Of a stretch of DNA of 64,000 bases, positions 1 to 7,989 are shown piece after piece; position 1 is the first letter of the stretch, and each line of letters begins with the position of its first letter. The position numbers and the translations under genes were made by a program. Below the pieces are notes generated by a model, which had not been told where the DNA came from, ran no database searches, and saw only the letters and a list, made by a program, of their open reading frames with translations. The stretch spans positions 186,001 to 250,000 of the forward strand of contig JAQUPX010000003.1 of assembly GCA_028716385.1 (NCBI GenBank), written 5' to 3'. The DNA is from a bacterium (GTDB lineage Bacteria; Hydrothermota; UBA3073; JACQXS01; JAQTXJ01).

Positions 1-853
1 GAAAATATAACCCACTGGTAACGTCAGCGATTTTTTGTAATTGTTCTTCGTCTAACTGTTCTTTTACCTCCGCAAACCTTACACCAAGACCTGTTTGGAC
101 CGGATATACGCTTATTCCTTTATTTCCCACGCCTATAGTATATATCTTTATGTTCATAGTTTTCGCAAGTTGCGACGCGGTCATCGGGTCTATTTTACCG
201 GCATTATTTATCCCATCCGTTAAAAGAATAATAATTTTACTTTTCCCATCAGAATCTTTTATTCTGTTTACTGCTGTTGCAATACCCATTCCTACTGCAG
301 TCCCATCTTCAATCATCCCAATTTTAGCTTCATCCAAAAGCTTTAGAAGTATGTTATAATCAAGAGTTAAAGGACATTGTGTAAATGCTTGTTGAGAAAA
401 TAAAACCAGACCGATTCTATCCCCTTTTCTACCATTAATAAAGTCTTTAGCCGCATTTTTAGCAATTTGTAAACGGATAGGTAACGATTCCTGATGCCCA
501 CTTCTTAACGTCCCTTCAATTTTATCCACACTATAATCAGGTGGAAAGTCAATAGTATTCATCGTAGAAGAAATATCCAATACGAGAATTATATCTATGC
601 CTTTTGTAACGATTTCTTCATAAGTTTTTCCGATTTGAGGGCGCGCAAGACCTATTAATAATACGCCAATTGTAAAAACCTCAATAAATGGCAAGATTTT
701 ATAAAGTTTTATTCTGAAAGATTCTTTTATTCCTGCAAAAGAATCAACGGAAGTAAATCTCATAGTTGAATGCTTTTTCTTAAGGTGCCACCAGAATATT
801 AAAGGAAGAGAGAGTAATCCTAATAACCAATATGGAGATGCGAAATGAAACAT
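1..853 (-). CDS. VWA-domain membrane protein of the Bat operon (partial at left edge)
   Basis: Last gene of the Bat operon; the 3' end is outside the window, leaving 284 codons. The N-terminus has a hydrophobic segment (SPYWLLGLLSLPLIFWW) followed by a second membrane helix near residues 58-70, the usual BatA/BatB topology. The von Willebrand A domain begins at about residue 90 with the metal-site motif DISSTM, that is D-x-S-x-T where the usual form is D-x-S-x-S, and continues with KGDRIGLVLFS, CPLTLDY and LLTDG. The start ATG at 853 directly abuts the stop of the preceding gene (854), so translation is probably coupled. It is a paralogue of the VWA protein at 4965-5963. Bat VWA proteins are thought to form a periplasmic-face complex with MoxR-type chaperones; their molecular function is not settled. 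Confidence 0.9.
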   Translation of the reverse strand, partial: MFHFASPYWLLGLLSLPLIFWWHLKKKHSTMRFTSVDSFAGIKESFRIKLYKILPFIEVFTIGVLLIGLARPQIGKTYEEIVTKGIDIILVLDISSTMNTIDFPPDYSVDKIEGTLRSGHQESLPIRLQIAKNAAKDFINGRKGDRIGLVLFSQQAFTQCPLTLDYNILLKLLDEAKIGMIEDGTAVGMGIATAVNRIKDSDGKSKIIILLTDGINNAGKIDPMTASQLAKTMNIKIYTIGVGNKGISVYPVQTGLGVRFAEVKEQLDEEQLQKIADVTSGLYF

Positions 854-1798
854 TTATTGACCTCCGCTTTTACCTGCATTTTCTGATATAACAATCTTTT
901 CCTCAGGTTTAGTCCTGCTCAAAATTTCCTTTGCATCCAGATAATTTTTTTCTATCATTTCCGGAGAAGGCACATATTTAGCAAATTTTACCATATCACA
1001 GTTATCTAAAAAACTTTTTATATATTCACTGATTTCATATTTTATTTTTATTTTTCTTAATTCTCTATAAAGCTCAAAAGTAGTCTCGGTAGGCGCAGAA
1101 ATAGAATATATTCCTTCAATATATTGTCTTATAATATCCGAAAGTTCGATATAATACTTTTTTATATTATTTTTGTCTAATTTTAAGGAGTTAAGACGCT
1201 CTATGGCTACATCATAAGGCGGTCTTACTAATATTTCAGCCATTTCTGTTTTCCTGCGTCTTTTCTTATATAGTACCCATCCTGCAGTCCCCAAAATGGC
1301 TATAATCAATAAGATTAGAAGTAACATTCCCCAATTTCTTGGTATGGATTCCGGCGGTTTAATATCTTTTATATCCTGAATATTAGCAGGCAATACGCTT
1401 TTAATGTTAACGGGTATTGCTTTAGTAACAAATTCGGACCCTTTCCCCGTATTATCTTTATATTTTATAGTTAATTCAGGTATGGTATCATTCCCTGCTT
1501 TAAAGTTCGTAAGAGTAAAAACAATTTTAACCGATTTTTTATCTTCAGATATTTTCCTGTCTATTATTTCAAAATTACTGCTTATTATCTTTGTAGAGAA
1601 ACTATCCGTGTCAACAGAACAGATTGTAACTTTAATCGGATATCCTATTTTAGGTAATCCAGTAGTATCAAGTTTTATTGATTGTGCTTTCTGTATATCT
1701 ATCTGGTATTTAATACGGTCCCCAACAAATATTTCATTCTTATCTACAGTTGTATTAAAGTTAACCGAAGAAATTAGTATAAAAAGGAGTGTTATCAT
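854..1798 (-). CDS. Bat-operon membrane protein, BatD-like N-terminus and DUF4381-like C-terminus
   Basis: 314 residues. A short N-terminal hydrophobic stretch is followed by a beta-rich domain (NEIFVGDRIKYQIDI) resembling the Ig-like repeats of BatD. A single transmembrane helix lies at about residues 155-175 (WGMLLLILLIIAILG), followed by a basic KKRRRK stop-transfer. The cytoplasmic C-terminal domain has ELSDIIRQYIEGIY and the PTETTFEL segment seen in small proteins of moxR/DUF58/VWA operons. The start overlaps the upstream gene by four bases (ATGA). The role is inferred from context: a membrane partner of the VWA proteins. In most Bat operons the DUF4381 gene precedes the VWA genes; here it comes late. 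Confidence 0.7.
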   Translation of the reverse strand: MITLLFILISSVNFNTTVDKNEIFVGDRIKYQIDIQKAQSIKLDTTGLPKIGYPIKVTICSVDTDSFSTKIISSNFEIIDRKISEDKKSVKIVFTLTNFKAGNDTIPELTIKYKDNTGKGSEFVTKAIPVNIKSVLPANIQDIKDIKPPESIPRNWGMLLLILLIIAILGTAGWVLYKKRRRKTEMAEILVRPPYDVAIERLNSLKLDKNNIKKYYIELSDIIRQYIEGIYSISAPTETTFELYRELRKIKIKYEISEYIKSFLDNCDMVKFAKYVPSPEMIEKNYLDAKEILSRTKPEEKIVISENAGKSGGQ

Positions 1799-2535
1799 AA
1801 TTTTTTAACCTTATCTGCGAGTATCCACCCTTCAAGCCCATCAGGCAAAGTTATTTTTAACCAGCTTTCCTGTCCACCTGTTGTTTGGCGGATTTGTTCG
1901 TCCAATATTTTCATTTCCATTCCTTCATGGATAGTAAATATCAATGTATAGTCTTCCGAAGGACCGCTTCTTACTTCTGCAATACTATCTATAAGGACAA
2001 CCTCACGTGAATTTACTGTTTTGAAATTTATAATAAAAACAACCAGAACAACAAATAAAACGACAGATAATCCCAATATATAATTTTTAACCGGAAAACG
2101 AGTCTTAAATAAAGACATAATAATCATAATTACAAGCAGGAAATATAATATAGAAGCAAGTAGTGAAAGAAAATTAACGTTCAAAGATGTAAAAAAATCT
2201 ACGAGAGAAATAATAAATTTAGGATATTGGGATATTTTCATGTTATCCGCACGCCTTGAACGTACAAAATTAAGATTAAAATTAATATCCCGGTCATCCG
2301 AAGCAAGTCTTTTCGCCTTTTTATAAAAATAGATAGCATTCCCGGTTTTACCAAGCTTAAAATAACAATTTCCAAGATTATAATATATCGTATGATTTAT
2401 TATGCCTTTAGTAATTAAGGTCTCGTATCTTTCTATAGAAGCTTCGTATTGCCCTGCATTATAAAAATTATTGGCTTCTGTAAGAATGCCGGTATTCGAA
2501 TTGACAGACAACCACAGCAAAAACAATATTTTCAT
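1795..2535 (-). CDS. batE: BatE-like TPR and SH3-domain membrane protein
   Basis: 246 residues. A signal-like N-terminus is followed by a TPR region (about residues 20-90: NFYNAGQYEASIERYE, YNLGNCYFKLGKTGNAIYFY). Two adjacent membrane segments lie near residues 118-160, and the C-terminal domain is a bacterial SH3 fold (AEVRSGPSEDYTLIFTIHEG, ending GWILADKVKKL). This domain order is that of BatE. TPRs mediate protein contacts and the SH3 domain may bind peptidoglycan; both are family-level inferences. It follows batD by two bases and overlaps the next gene by four, so the operon is tightly coupled. Confidence 0.8.
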   Translation of the reverse strand: MKILFLLWLSVNSNTGILTEANNFYNAGQYEASIERYETLITKGIINHTIYYNLGNCYFKLGKTGNAIYFYKKAKRLASDDRDINFNLNFVRSRRADNMKISQYPKFIISLVDFFTSLNVNFLSLLASILYFLLVIMIIMSLFKTRFPVKNYILGLSVVLFVVLVVFIINFKTVNSREVVLIDSIAEVRSGPSEDYTLIFTIHEGMEMKILDEQIRQTTGGQESWLKITLPDGLEGWILADKVKKL

Positions 2536-2537
2536 AA

Positions 2538-4310
2538 TTATAGTTTTTTTGAAAATTCTGTTAATAGTTCAGTTAACTCTTTATAATTTTTATTCATTTC
2601 TTCGTTTTTCAATTCCCCAAGTCCAAATTTTGCAAGTTCACAGGTAGAAAGTAGATTATGGAATCTTTTCAGTAATTCTTCGTCAATATTTTTTTCTTTC
2701 AATCTATTCATAGCCACATCCGTTGTAAGAGCAGGCGCCGGTATATTTAACTTACCGCTTATGTACCCGATTAAAATTCTATGAACCTCATCGTAGAATT
2801 CTTTAGATATTCCTTTTGTTAACGCCTTTTGACATTTAGCAAGCCCTTTTTTCCTTGTTTTATCTGCACCTACAGCACGAGCATAAGCTTTATCCGTCAA
2901 AAGCCTTTCTTTCCGTTTTGCAGACACAAAAGCAATTAAAAGAGCAAGCAAGGGAAGAATCTGAATAAAAAGAAATATTTTATTCTTATAAAAATAATTA
3001 TCCTCTTTATTAAGGTTCAATTCCGTTTTTATATATTGAATATCTTGTCCTACTACTTCAACGGGTTGTCCATCCGGTGATGCAACATAAGCCTGTGATT
3101 TTGTTCCGGCACTTACGCTAAGAGATAGATTGCCCGTGGTCAGTGTTTTATATCCTCCAATAGACGGGTCAAAATAAGAAAAATTTACAGGAGGTATTTC
3201 AAATTTACCTTCTCTTTGAGGGACAAGGATAATTTTAAAAACTTTTTGTCCTGCAATTTTATTTTTACTCGTATTCGATTTTACATCCGAACCAGAGCAA
3301 TAAACCTTAAAATCAGGCAATTCCGGCAATTTAGGAGTTTCTATGGATTTTATATTTCCTTCCCCGTTAATTGTAATGGATAAGCTGGCAGGTTCCCATT
3401 GTTTTACCTGTGCATTATCTAATTTAGATGACATTTCAAATTTTCCGACGGCACCGGAAAAATCGGTTGGTTTGCCTTTTGATGGAAGATTCGTAACCGT
3501 AATTTCCAATGGATTGGTTGTTGCAACCCTTGTTTCTCCACCAAATGGAAAGCTGAAAAAATCTTCTACTTCGTATCTTATAGAAGCAGAACCTATCTTA
3601 TATACGCCCGCCGACATTGGAAATATGGCATATTTTATTTCATTTACAAGATACCGCCTTCCGCTGACCACTTCATAGTTTTGAGTTTGTCCCAGATTTT
3701 CCGTCAAAAAACCGGTTAAAGACGGTGGATTATAAGATGGGGATGAAGAAAGATTTACGCCCTGATAAAACTTCATACTTAAAATTAACTGTTCGTTTGC
3801 ATAAGCTTTATTCCCGCTAATAGTAAGAGTAGCAAAAACATCTTTTTGTCCTGTCCCTTTTTTAGGAAGATTTGGAGTATTCGTGGATTGGGAAGAAGAT
3901 TGCGTAGGAGCAGCTGATTTTGTTACTTCAATGTCAATGGGTTGGGTTTGTATACTTTTCCCTTTATACGTCATAGTGCATGGGGGTATAGTAAATTTTC
4001 CGATTTTTCTTGGGGAAAGAGTATAGTTAAAAGATATAGCCGAAGATACTTTGCCGTTAACAATGGATACATTTTCCATTCTACCCGTAGAAACAATATC
4101 AAAATCACTCATTTGTGGCAATTTAGGCTCAGGAGCATTAGATATATTTCCACCGACTTTAACTTCAAGAGTAAAAGTTTCCCCTAGTTCAACCTGTGTT
4201 CTATCACAGGAAGCAGTAAAATCTATATTCTGAGCACTTAGAATCAAAGGCAATAAAAATATTGCAATAGAACAAAAAATAGTTTTAGAATTTACCGTTT
4301 TTTTAACCAT
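2538..4310 (-). CDS. batD: BatD family protein
   Basis: 590 residues from the ATG at 4310; a TTG at 4319 is in frame, but the ATG leaves a clean 2-nt gap after the upstream stop at 4313. It has a signal peptide (ending LPLILSAQ), several beta-sandwich repeats (VELGETFTLEVKVGG; AYANEQLILSMKFYQ; QVKQWEPASLSITINGEG) typical of the BatD/oxygen-tolerance family, a transmembrane helix at about residues 448-465, and a charged cytoplasmic tail of some 125 residues ending in a helical domain (ELAKFGLGELKNEEM). BatD is a periplasmic scaffold anchored in the inner membrane in Bacteroides and Leptospira Bat systems. Length is normal for the family. Confidence 0.9.
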   Translation of the reverse strand: MVKKTVNSKTIFCSIAIFLLPLILSAQNIDFTASCDRTQVELGETFTLEVKVGGNISNAPEPKLPQMSDFDIVSTGRMENVSIVNGKVSSAISFNYTLSPRKIGKFTIPPCTMTYKGKSIQTQPIDIEVTKSAAPTQSSSQSTNTPNLPKKGTGQKDVFATLTISGNKAYANEQLILSMKFYQGVNLSSSPSYNPPSLTGFLTENLGQTQNYEVVSGRRYLVNEIKYAIFPMSAGVYKIGSASIRYEVEDFFSFPFGGETRVATTNPLEITVTNLPSKGKPTDFSGAVGKFEMSSKLDNAQVKQWEPASLSITINGEGNIKSIETPKLPELPDFKVYCSGSDVKSNTSKNKIAGQKVFKIILVPQREGKFEIPPVNFSYFDPSIGGYKTLTTGNLSLSVSAGTKSQAYVASPDGQPVEVVGQDIQYIKTELNLNKEDNYFYKNKIFLFIQILPLLALLIAFVSAKRKERLLTDKAYARAVGADKTRKKGLAKCQKALTKGISKEFYDEVHRILIGYISGKLNIPAPALTTDVAMNRLKEKNIDEELLKRFHNLLSTCELAKFGLGELKNEEMNKNYKELTELLTEFSKKL

Positions 4311-4312
4311 TT

Positions 4313-4972
4313 TTACCAATCTTTAAAGATTTTAATTTGCCCAACCTTAGCATTTTTCTGTTGACTCTTTTGTTTAGCATCTTTTTCGTCTTGTTCTAAA
4401 CTTTTAAGAATATTTTGAGCATTTTGTTTTTGTTGTTCCTGGTTTTGTTTATCCTGTTGTTGCTGTTTATCTTGCTTGTTTTGTTGCTCTTTCTGCTGTT
4501 GATTTTGCTTTTTATCTTGATTTTGCTTATCCTGATCTTTTTTATCCTTTTGTTGCTGTTTCTGTTGTTCTAGCATCTTTTGTGCAAATTCCAGATTTAT
4601 TTTTGCGTCTTTGTCATCAGGATCCATTCTTAAAGCTTGTTTATAAGACTCTATTGCCAGTTCCAAATTCCCCGATTTAAATAAAGTATTCCCCATATTA
4701 TAACAAGCTTTTTCTTTCAGTCCCTTACTTTCAAGCGAAGCCATAATTTTTGTAAATAACGTCATAGCATATTCCAAAGAATCTACCTTATATCTTGCGC
4801 AACCCATATTGTAGTCTATTACCATAAGCCTTGGATCTTTTACCTGAGCGGATTTATATTTTTCCAGTGCTCCACCATAGTCTTTTTTATTGTATAGTTT
4901 ATTCCCGTGCTCATTTAGGTCTCTTGGAGAGCCAAAAAGCATAGGAACGACAAATAACAATAAATTAAACAT
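4313..4972 (-). CDS. batC: BatC-like TPR protein with Gln/Lys-rich tail
   Basis: 219 residues. A hydrophobic N-terminus (MFNLLLFVVPMLFG) looks like a signal peptide and is followed by three TPR units (about residues 20-125, e.g. ACYNMGNTLFKSGNLELAIE). A low-complexity tail of Q, K, D and N runs to about residue 200, and the last residues IKIFKDW match the K-D-W ending common in BatC proteins. The DNA of the tail is a degenerate trinucleotide-like repeat, so length differences between strains are likely. It overlaps the upstream VWA gene by eight bases. It is probably a periplasmic scaffold for the VWA proteins. Confidence 0.85.
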   Translation of the reverse strand: MFNLLLFVVPMLFGSPRDLNEHGNKLYNKKDYGGALEKYKSAQVKDPRLMVIDYNMGCARYKVDSLEYAMTLFTKIMASLESKGLKEKACYNMGNTLFKSGNLELAIESYKQALRMDPDDKDAKINLEFAQKMLEQQKQQQKDKKDQDKQNQDKKQNQQQKEQQNKQDKQQQQDKQNQEQQKQNAQNILKSLEQDEKDAKQKSQQKNAKVGQIKIFKDW

Positions 4973-5963
4973 TCTTCTTCCTCTCAGGGATTACGAATCC
5001 CGCAATAAGTAGAACTATTGCCGGCAATAGGAACCATTGAAATTTATCCTGATATTGTGTCTCAAATTTATCGGTAAGTTCCCTTCTTTCAAGATGCGAT
5101 AATGCTTGATAAACTTTATCCAGTCCACCTCTTGAATAACCGGCTCCGGTTAGTATAGCAATGTTTTCCAGTATGGGTTCATTAAGTTTACTCATTACAA
5201 CTTTCCCATCAGGGTCTTTTTTATAACCGGTTATATTCCCATTTTCATCTTTAATTGGAATGGGCTCCCCCTCGGGAGTTCCTATTCCAACAGTATAGAT
5301 TCTAAACCCTGATTTAACTGCTTCCTGAACGGCAGAGTGCCAGTCTGAATCAATATCTTCGCCATCCGTAATAAGAATAGCTATTTTATACTTAGAATTA
5401 GATGTATTGTCATTTGTAAAAGATTCTTTTACTTTTATGACCGCATCTCCAATTTTAGTACCGGGAGTAGGAATGGCATCCGGATTAAGCATATCAAGAA
5501 AAAGTTTTACAACCGAATAATCAAGCGTTAACGGACAATAAACAAATGCTTGCCCTGCAAATCCACATATCCCCACCCTGTCTCCTTTTAATTTATCTAT
5601 AAAATTTGAAACTTCTAATTTCGCATATTCTAATCTCGATGGTGGAATATCTTGAGCCAACATAGATTTAGATAAGTCCAAAATAAACATAATATCAAGA
5701 CCTTTCCTTTTAATTTCCTGCAATTTCGTCCCCCATTGTGGTCTGCACACGGCAAAAACTAATAAAACACAACTTAAAATTATAAAGAATATCTTTAAAG
5801 ATTGTATTTTATAATTTACAGACGAACACATTTTTTCTACTAATTCAATATCTCCTAATTTGGATTTAATTTGTTTCCGTCTTTTTATATAAAAAAGATA
5901 AGTAAAGAAAATAATTAGCGGTAAAAACAACAAAACAAACAATCCCGGTTCGGCAAATTTCAT
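4965..5963 (-). CDS. batA: BatA/BatB-type VWA membrane protein
   Basis: 332 residues. Two N-terminal hydrophobic segments (residues 9-26 and about 55-75) and a C-terminal membrane helix (about 310-326) frame a von Willebrand A domain. The metal site is canonical: DLSKSM (D-x-S-x-S), then GDRVGICGFAG, CPLTLDYS, TPGTKIGDAV (the Thr position) and ILITDGED. Length and topology fit BatA/BatB. The start overlaps the DUF58 gene by four bases. It is a close paralogue of the partial VWA gene at the left edge; the two are separated by four genes, whereas in Bacteroides they are adjacent. Confidence 0.9.
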   Translation of the reverse strand: MKFAEPGLFVLLFLPLIIFFTYLFYIKRRKQIKSKLGDIELVEKMCSSVNYKIQSLKIFFIILSCVLLVFAVCRPQWGTKLQEIKRKGLDIMFILDLSKSMLAQDIPPSRLEYAKLEVSNFIDKLKGDRVGICGFAGQAFVYCPLTLDYSVVKLFLDMLNPDAIPTPGTKIGDAVIKVKESFTNDNTSNSKYKIAILITDGEDIDSDWHSAVQEAVKSGFRIYTVGIGTPEGEPIPIKDENGNITGYKKDPDGKVVMSKLNEPILENIAILTGAGYSRGGLDKVYQALSHLERRELTDKFETQYQDKFQWFLLPAIVLLIAGFVIPERKKNV

Positions 5964-6838
5964 CTCATTCTTCTTGCTCTCATTGCAAAAAACTTGATAA
6001 GGGGTTTTATATAATCTTCATTTGTTCTTATATCAATACAATCAATACCCGAATTTTTAAAAAAAGACCTTACTTCTTCGTATTTCTCTTTTCTTTTAAG
6101 AATAAAATTTTTTCTGAATTGAGAATCAGAGGTATCTACAACAGTGGTTTGCATAGATTCCGGGTCTTCAAGTTCTATTACCCCTGCAGAAGGCAGTTCA
6201 ATTTCTAAAGGATCCAATATTCTTATTGGGACTACATCCTGTTTTTTACTTACTATTTTAAGCGCTTGTTCATATCCCGGTGTCAAAAAATCAGAGATAA
6301 TAAAGAGAATAAATCTTTTTGCCATAACCCGAGAAATATATTCAAGAGCCAACTTCATATCTGTTTTTTTATTCTCCGGTTTAAAATATAAGATTTCTTT
6401 TATCGTAGTTAATACGTGGGAAGTTCCTTTAGCAGGAGGAATAAATTTTTCTATTTTATCCGTAAAAACGGCAAGGCTAAGCTTATCATTATTTCTAAGG
6501 CTGCAGAAAGCAAGTACGCCTCCTATTTCTGCTGCCAATTCTCTTTTTATCCTGCTTTTTGTCCCGAAATCAAAAGAAGCTGAGGCATCAAGAAGTATCA
6601 TCAGGGTAAGTTCCCTTTCCTCTGCAAATTTTTTCACATAAGGCGTTCCGGTTCTCGCAGTAACATTCCAGTCAATTGTTCTGATGTCGTCTCCGGGGAA
6701 ATATTCGCGGACTTCAAGGAACTCCATTCCCTTGCCTTTAAAAACACTTTTGTACTCACCTGCAAATACATCGGTAACTGTTCGTCTTGAGCGGATTTCT
6801 ATTTTCCTGATCTTTCTGATTACTTCTTCTGAAAGCAT
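5960..6838 (-). CDS. DUF58 family protein
   Basis: 292 residues, complete DUF58 protein with the family signature LEVREYFPGDDIRTIDWN at about residues 40-58 and a degenerate VWA-like fold (LLDASASFDFG, then FIISDFLTPG). DUF58 proteins are nearly always encoded next to moxR AAA ATPases and VWA proteins, as here. It is presumed to be cytoplasmic and to link MoxR to the membrane VWA partners. No Shine-Dalgarno is visible before the ATG; a 68-nt gap holding two small hairpins separates it from moxR. Confidence 0.92.
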   Translation of the reverse strand: MLSEEVIRKIRKIEIRSRRTVTDVFAGEYKSVFKGKGMEFLEVREYFPGDDIRTIDWNVTARTGTPYVKKFAEERELTLMILLDASASFDFGTKSRIKRELAAEIGGVLAFCSLRNNDKLSLAVFTDKIEKFIPPAKGTSHVLTTIKEILYFKPENKKTDMKLALEYISRVMAKRFILFIISDFLTPGYEQALKIVSKKQDVVPIRILDPLEIELPSAGVIELEDPESMQTTVVDTSDSQFRKNFILKRKEKYEEVRSFFKNSGIDCIDIRTNEDYIKPLIKFFAMRARRMR

Positions 6839-6856
6839 TTTGAATATTAAAACTTC

Positions 6857-6894
6857 AGTCCGTTTAAGCCGGACTTACCCGTCCTCCGACGGAG
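6857..6894. other. Two small inverted repeats between moxR and the DUF58 gene
   Basis: AGTCCG (6857-6862) pairs with CGGACT (6870-6875) across a 7-nt loop; CTCCG (6884-6888) pairs with CGGAG (6890-6894) around a single base. They sit in the only sizeable gap of the Bat operon. No T-run follows on the minus strand, so an intrinsic terminator is unlikely; an mRNA-processing or translation-modulating role is possible but unproven. Confidence 0.4.
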
Positions 6895-6906
6895 AGGAAA
6901 TAGAAA

Positions 6907-7890
6907 CTATGGAACTTCTACTTCTTCAAATAATCTTTTTACTATATCATCCGTTGTTATGTTCTCTGCTTCTGCTTCGTAAGTAAAAATAATTCTATGC
7001 CTCAGCACATCATATCCAACAGCTTTAACGTCTTCGGGTGTGATATAGCCTCTCCCATGCAGGAACGCATTAGCTTTTGAAGCAATCGTAAGATAAATAG
7101 ATGCGCGAGGAGATGCTCCATAAGCTATTAGGCCTTTAAGGTCTTTTGCGCCATATTTATCCGGTTCTCTAGTTGCAAATATTAAATTAACAATATATTC
7201 CTTTACTTTTTTATCAACGTATATTTCTTGCATTACTTCCCTTGCGTGAAATATTTCTTTTATACCTATAACTTTATTCGCTTTGGGTTTTTCTTTACTT
7301 GTCATTCTTTCCATTATTTCCAATTCTTCTTCTTTCGTAGGATATCCTATTTTGACTTTTAACATAAATCTATCTAACTGAGCTTCAGGTAAAGGATAAG
7401 TACCTTCCTGTTCTATTGGATTTTGTGTCGCAAGAACCATAAAAGGTTGTTCTAATTTATAGGTGTTTTCACTAATTGTAACCTGTCTTTCCTGCATAGA
7501 TTCAAGAAGAGCAGATTGAACTTTGGCAGGCGCCCTGTTTATTTCATCTGCAAGAATAAGATTGCTAAAAATAGGGCCTTTTTTAACTGAAAAATTTGTT
7601 TCCCGAGGGTTATATACAAGAGTTCCAATTAAATCAGCTGGTAGTAAATCAGGAGTAAATTGAATACGTTGAAATTTAGTTTGAATACAATCACAAAGCG
7701 TGGATACAGAAAGAGTTTTAGCAAGTCCCGGCACGCCTTCAACTAAAATATGCCCATCTCCAAGAAGCGCAATTAATAACCTATCAATAAAATATTTTTG
7801 GCCAACTATTACTTTACCAATTTCAGCATAAAGTGTGCTTAAAAAGACACTTTCCTGCTGAACTTTTTCGTTAATTTCTTTTATTTCCAT
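6907..7890 (-). CDS. moxR: MoxR family AAA+ ATPase
   Basis: 327 residues, full length. Walker A is GVPGLAKT (residues 52-59), Walker B LILADEINRA (111-120), sensor 1 VLATQNPIEQEGTYPLPEAQ. The C-terminal lid carries YGASPRASIYL, typical of MoxR. MoxR ATPases act as chaperone-like factors that mature or insert metal ions into partner proteins, often with VWA proteins. It is the first gene of the Bat operon. A TTGACT/TAGATA promoter ends ten bases before the ATG and there is no Shine-Dalgarno, so its mRNA is probably leaderless. Confidence 0.95.
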   Translation of the reverse strand: MEIKEINEKVQQESVFLSTLYAEIGKVIVGQKYFIDRLLIALLGDGHILVEGVPGLAKTLSVSTLCDCIQTKFQRIQFTPDLLPADLIGTLVYNPRETNFSVKKGPIFSNLILADEINRAPAKVQSALLESMQERQVTISENTYKLEQPFMVLATQNPIEQEGTYPLPEAQLDRFMLKVKIGYPTKEEELEIMERMTSKEKPKANKVIGIKEIFHAREVMQEIYVDKKVKEYIVNLIFATREPDKYGAKDLKGLIAYGASPRASIYLTIASKANAFLHGRGYITPEDVKAVGYDVLRHRIIFTYEAEAENITTDDIVKRLFEEVEVP

Positions 7891-7900
7891 AGTATGGTTG

Positions 7901-7928
7901 TATCTAGTATTTTTTTTTAAAAAGTCAA
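7901..7928 (-). promoter_or_regulatory. Promoter of the Bat operon (leaderless type)
   Basis: On the minus strand TTGACT (7928-7923), a 16-nt spacer and TAGATA (7906-7901); the moxR ATG at 7890 begins ten bases further on. A start site about 6-7 nt past the -10 would leave at most a few untranslated bases. Motif reading only. Confidence 0.6.
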
Positions 7929-7930
7929 GA

Positions 7931-7964
7931 AAAAAATGAGGGCGTTTTTTGACGCCCTCATTTT
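7931..7964 (-). terminator. Rho-independent terminator after the 7990-9546 gene
   Basis: A perfect stem ATGAGGGCGT / ACGCCCTCAT with a 6-nt loop lies at 7936-7961, followed on the minus strand by a run of T (the A-run at 7931-7936). It is positioned 26 bases past the stop of the secreted protein gene and just before the moxR promoter, so it isolates the two units. Confidence 0.9.
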
Positions 7965-7989
7965 AAATAATCTTAGTCGTTTTCTAGTA

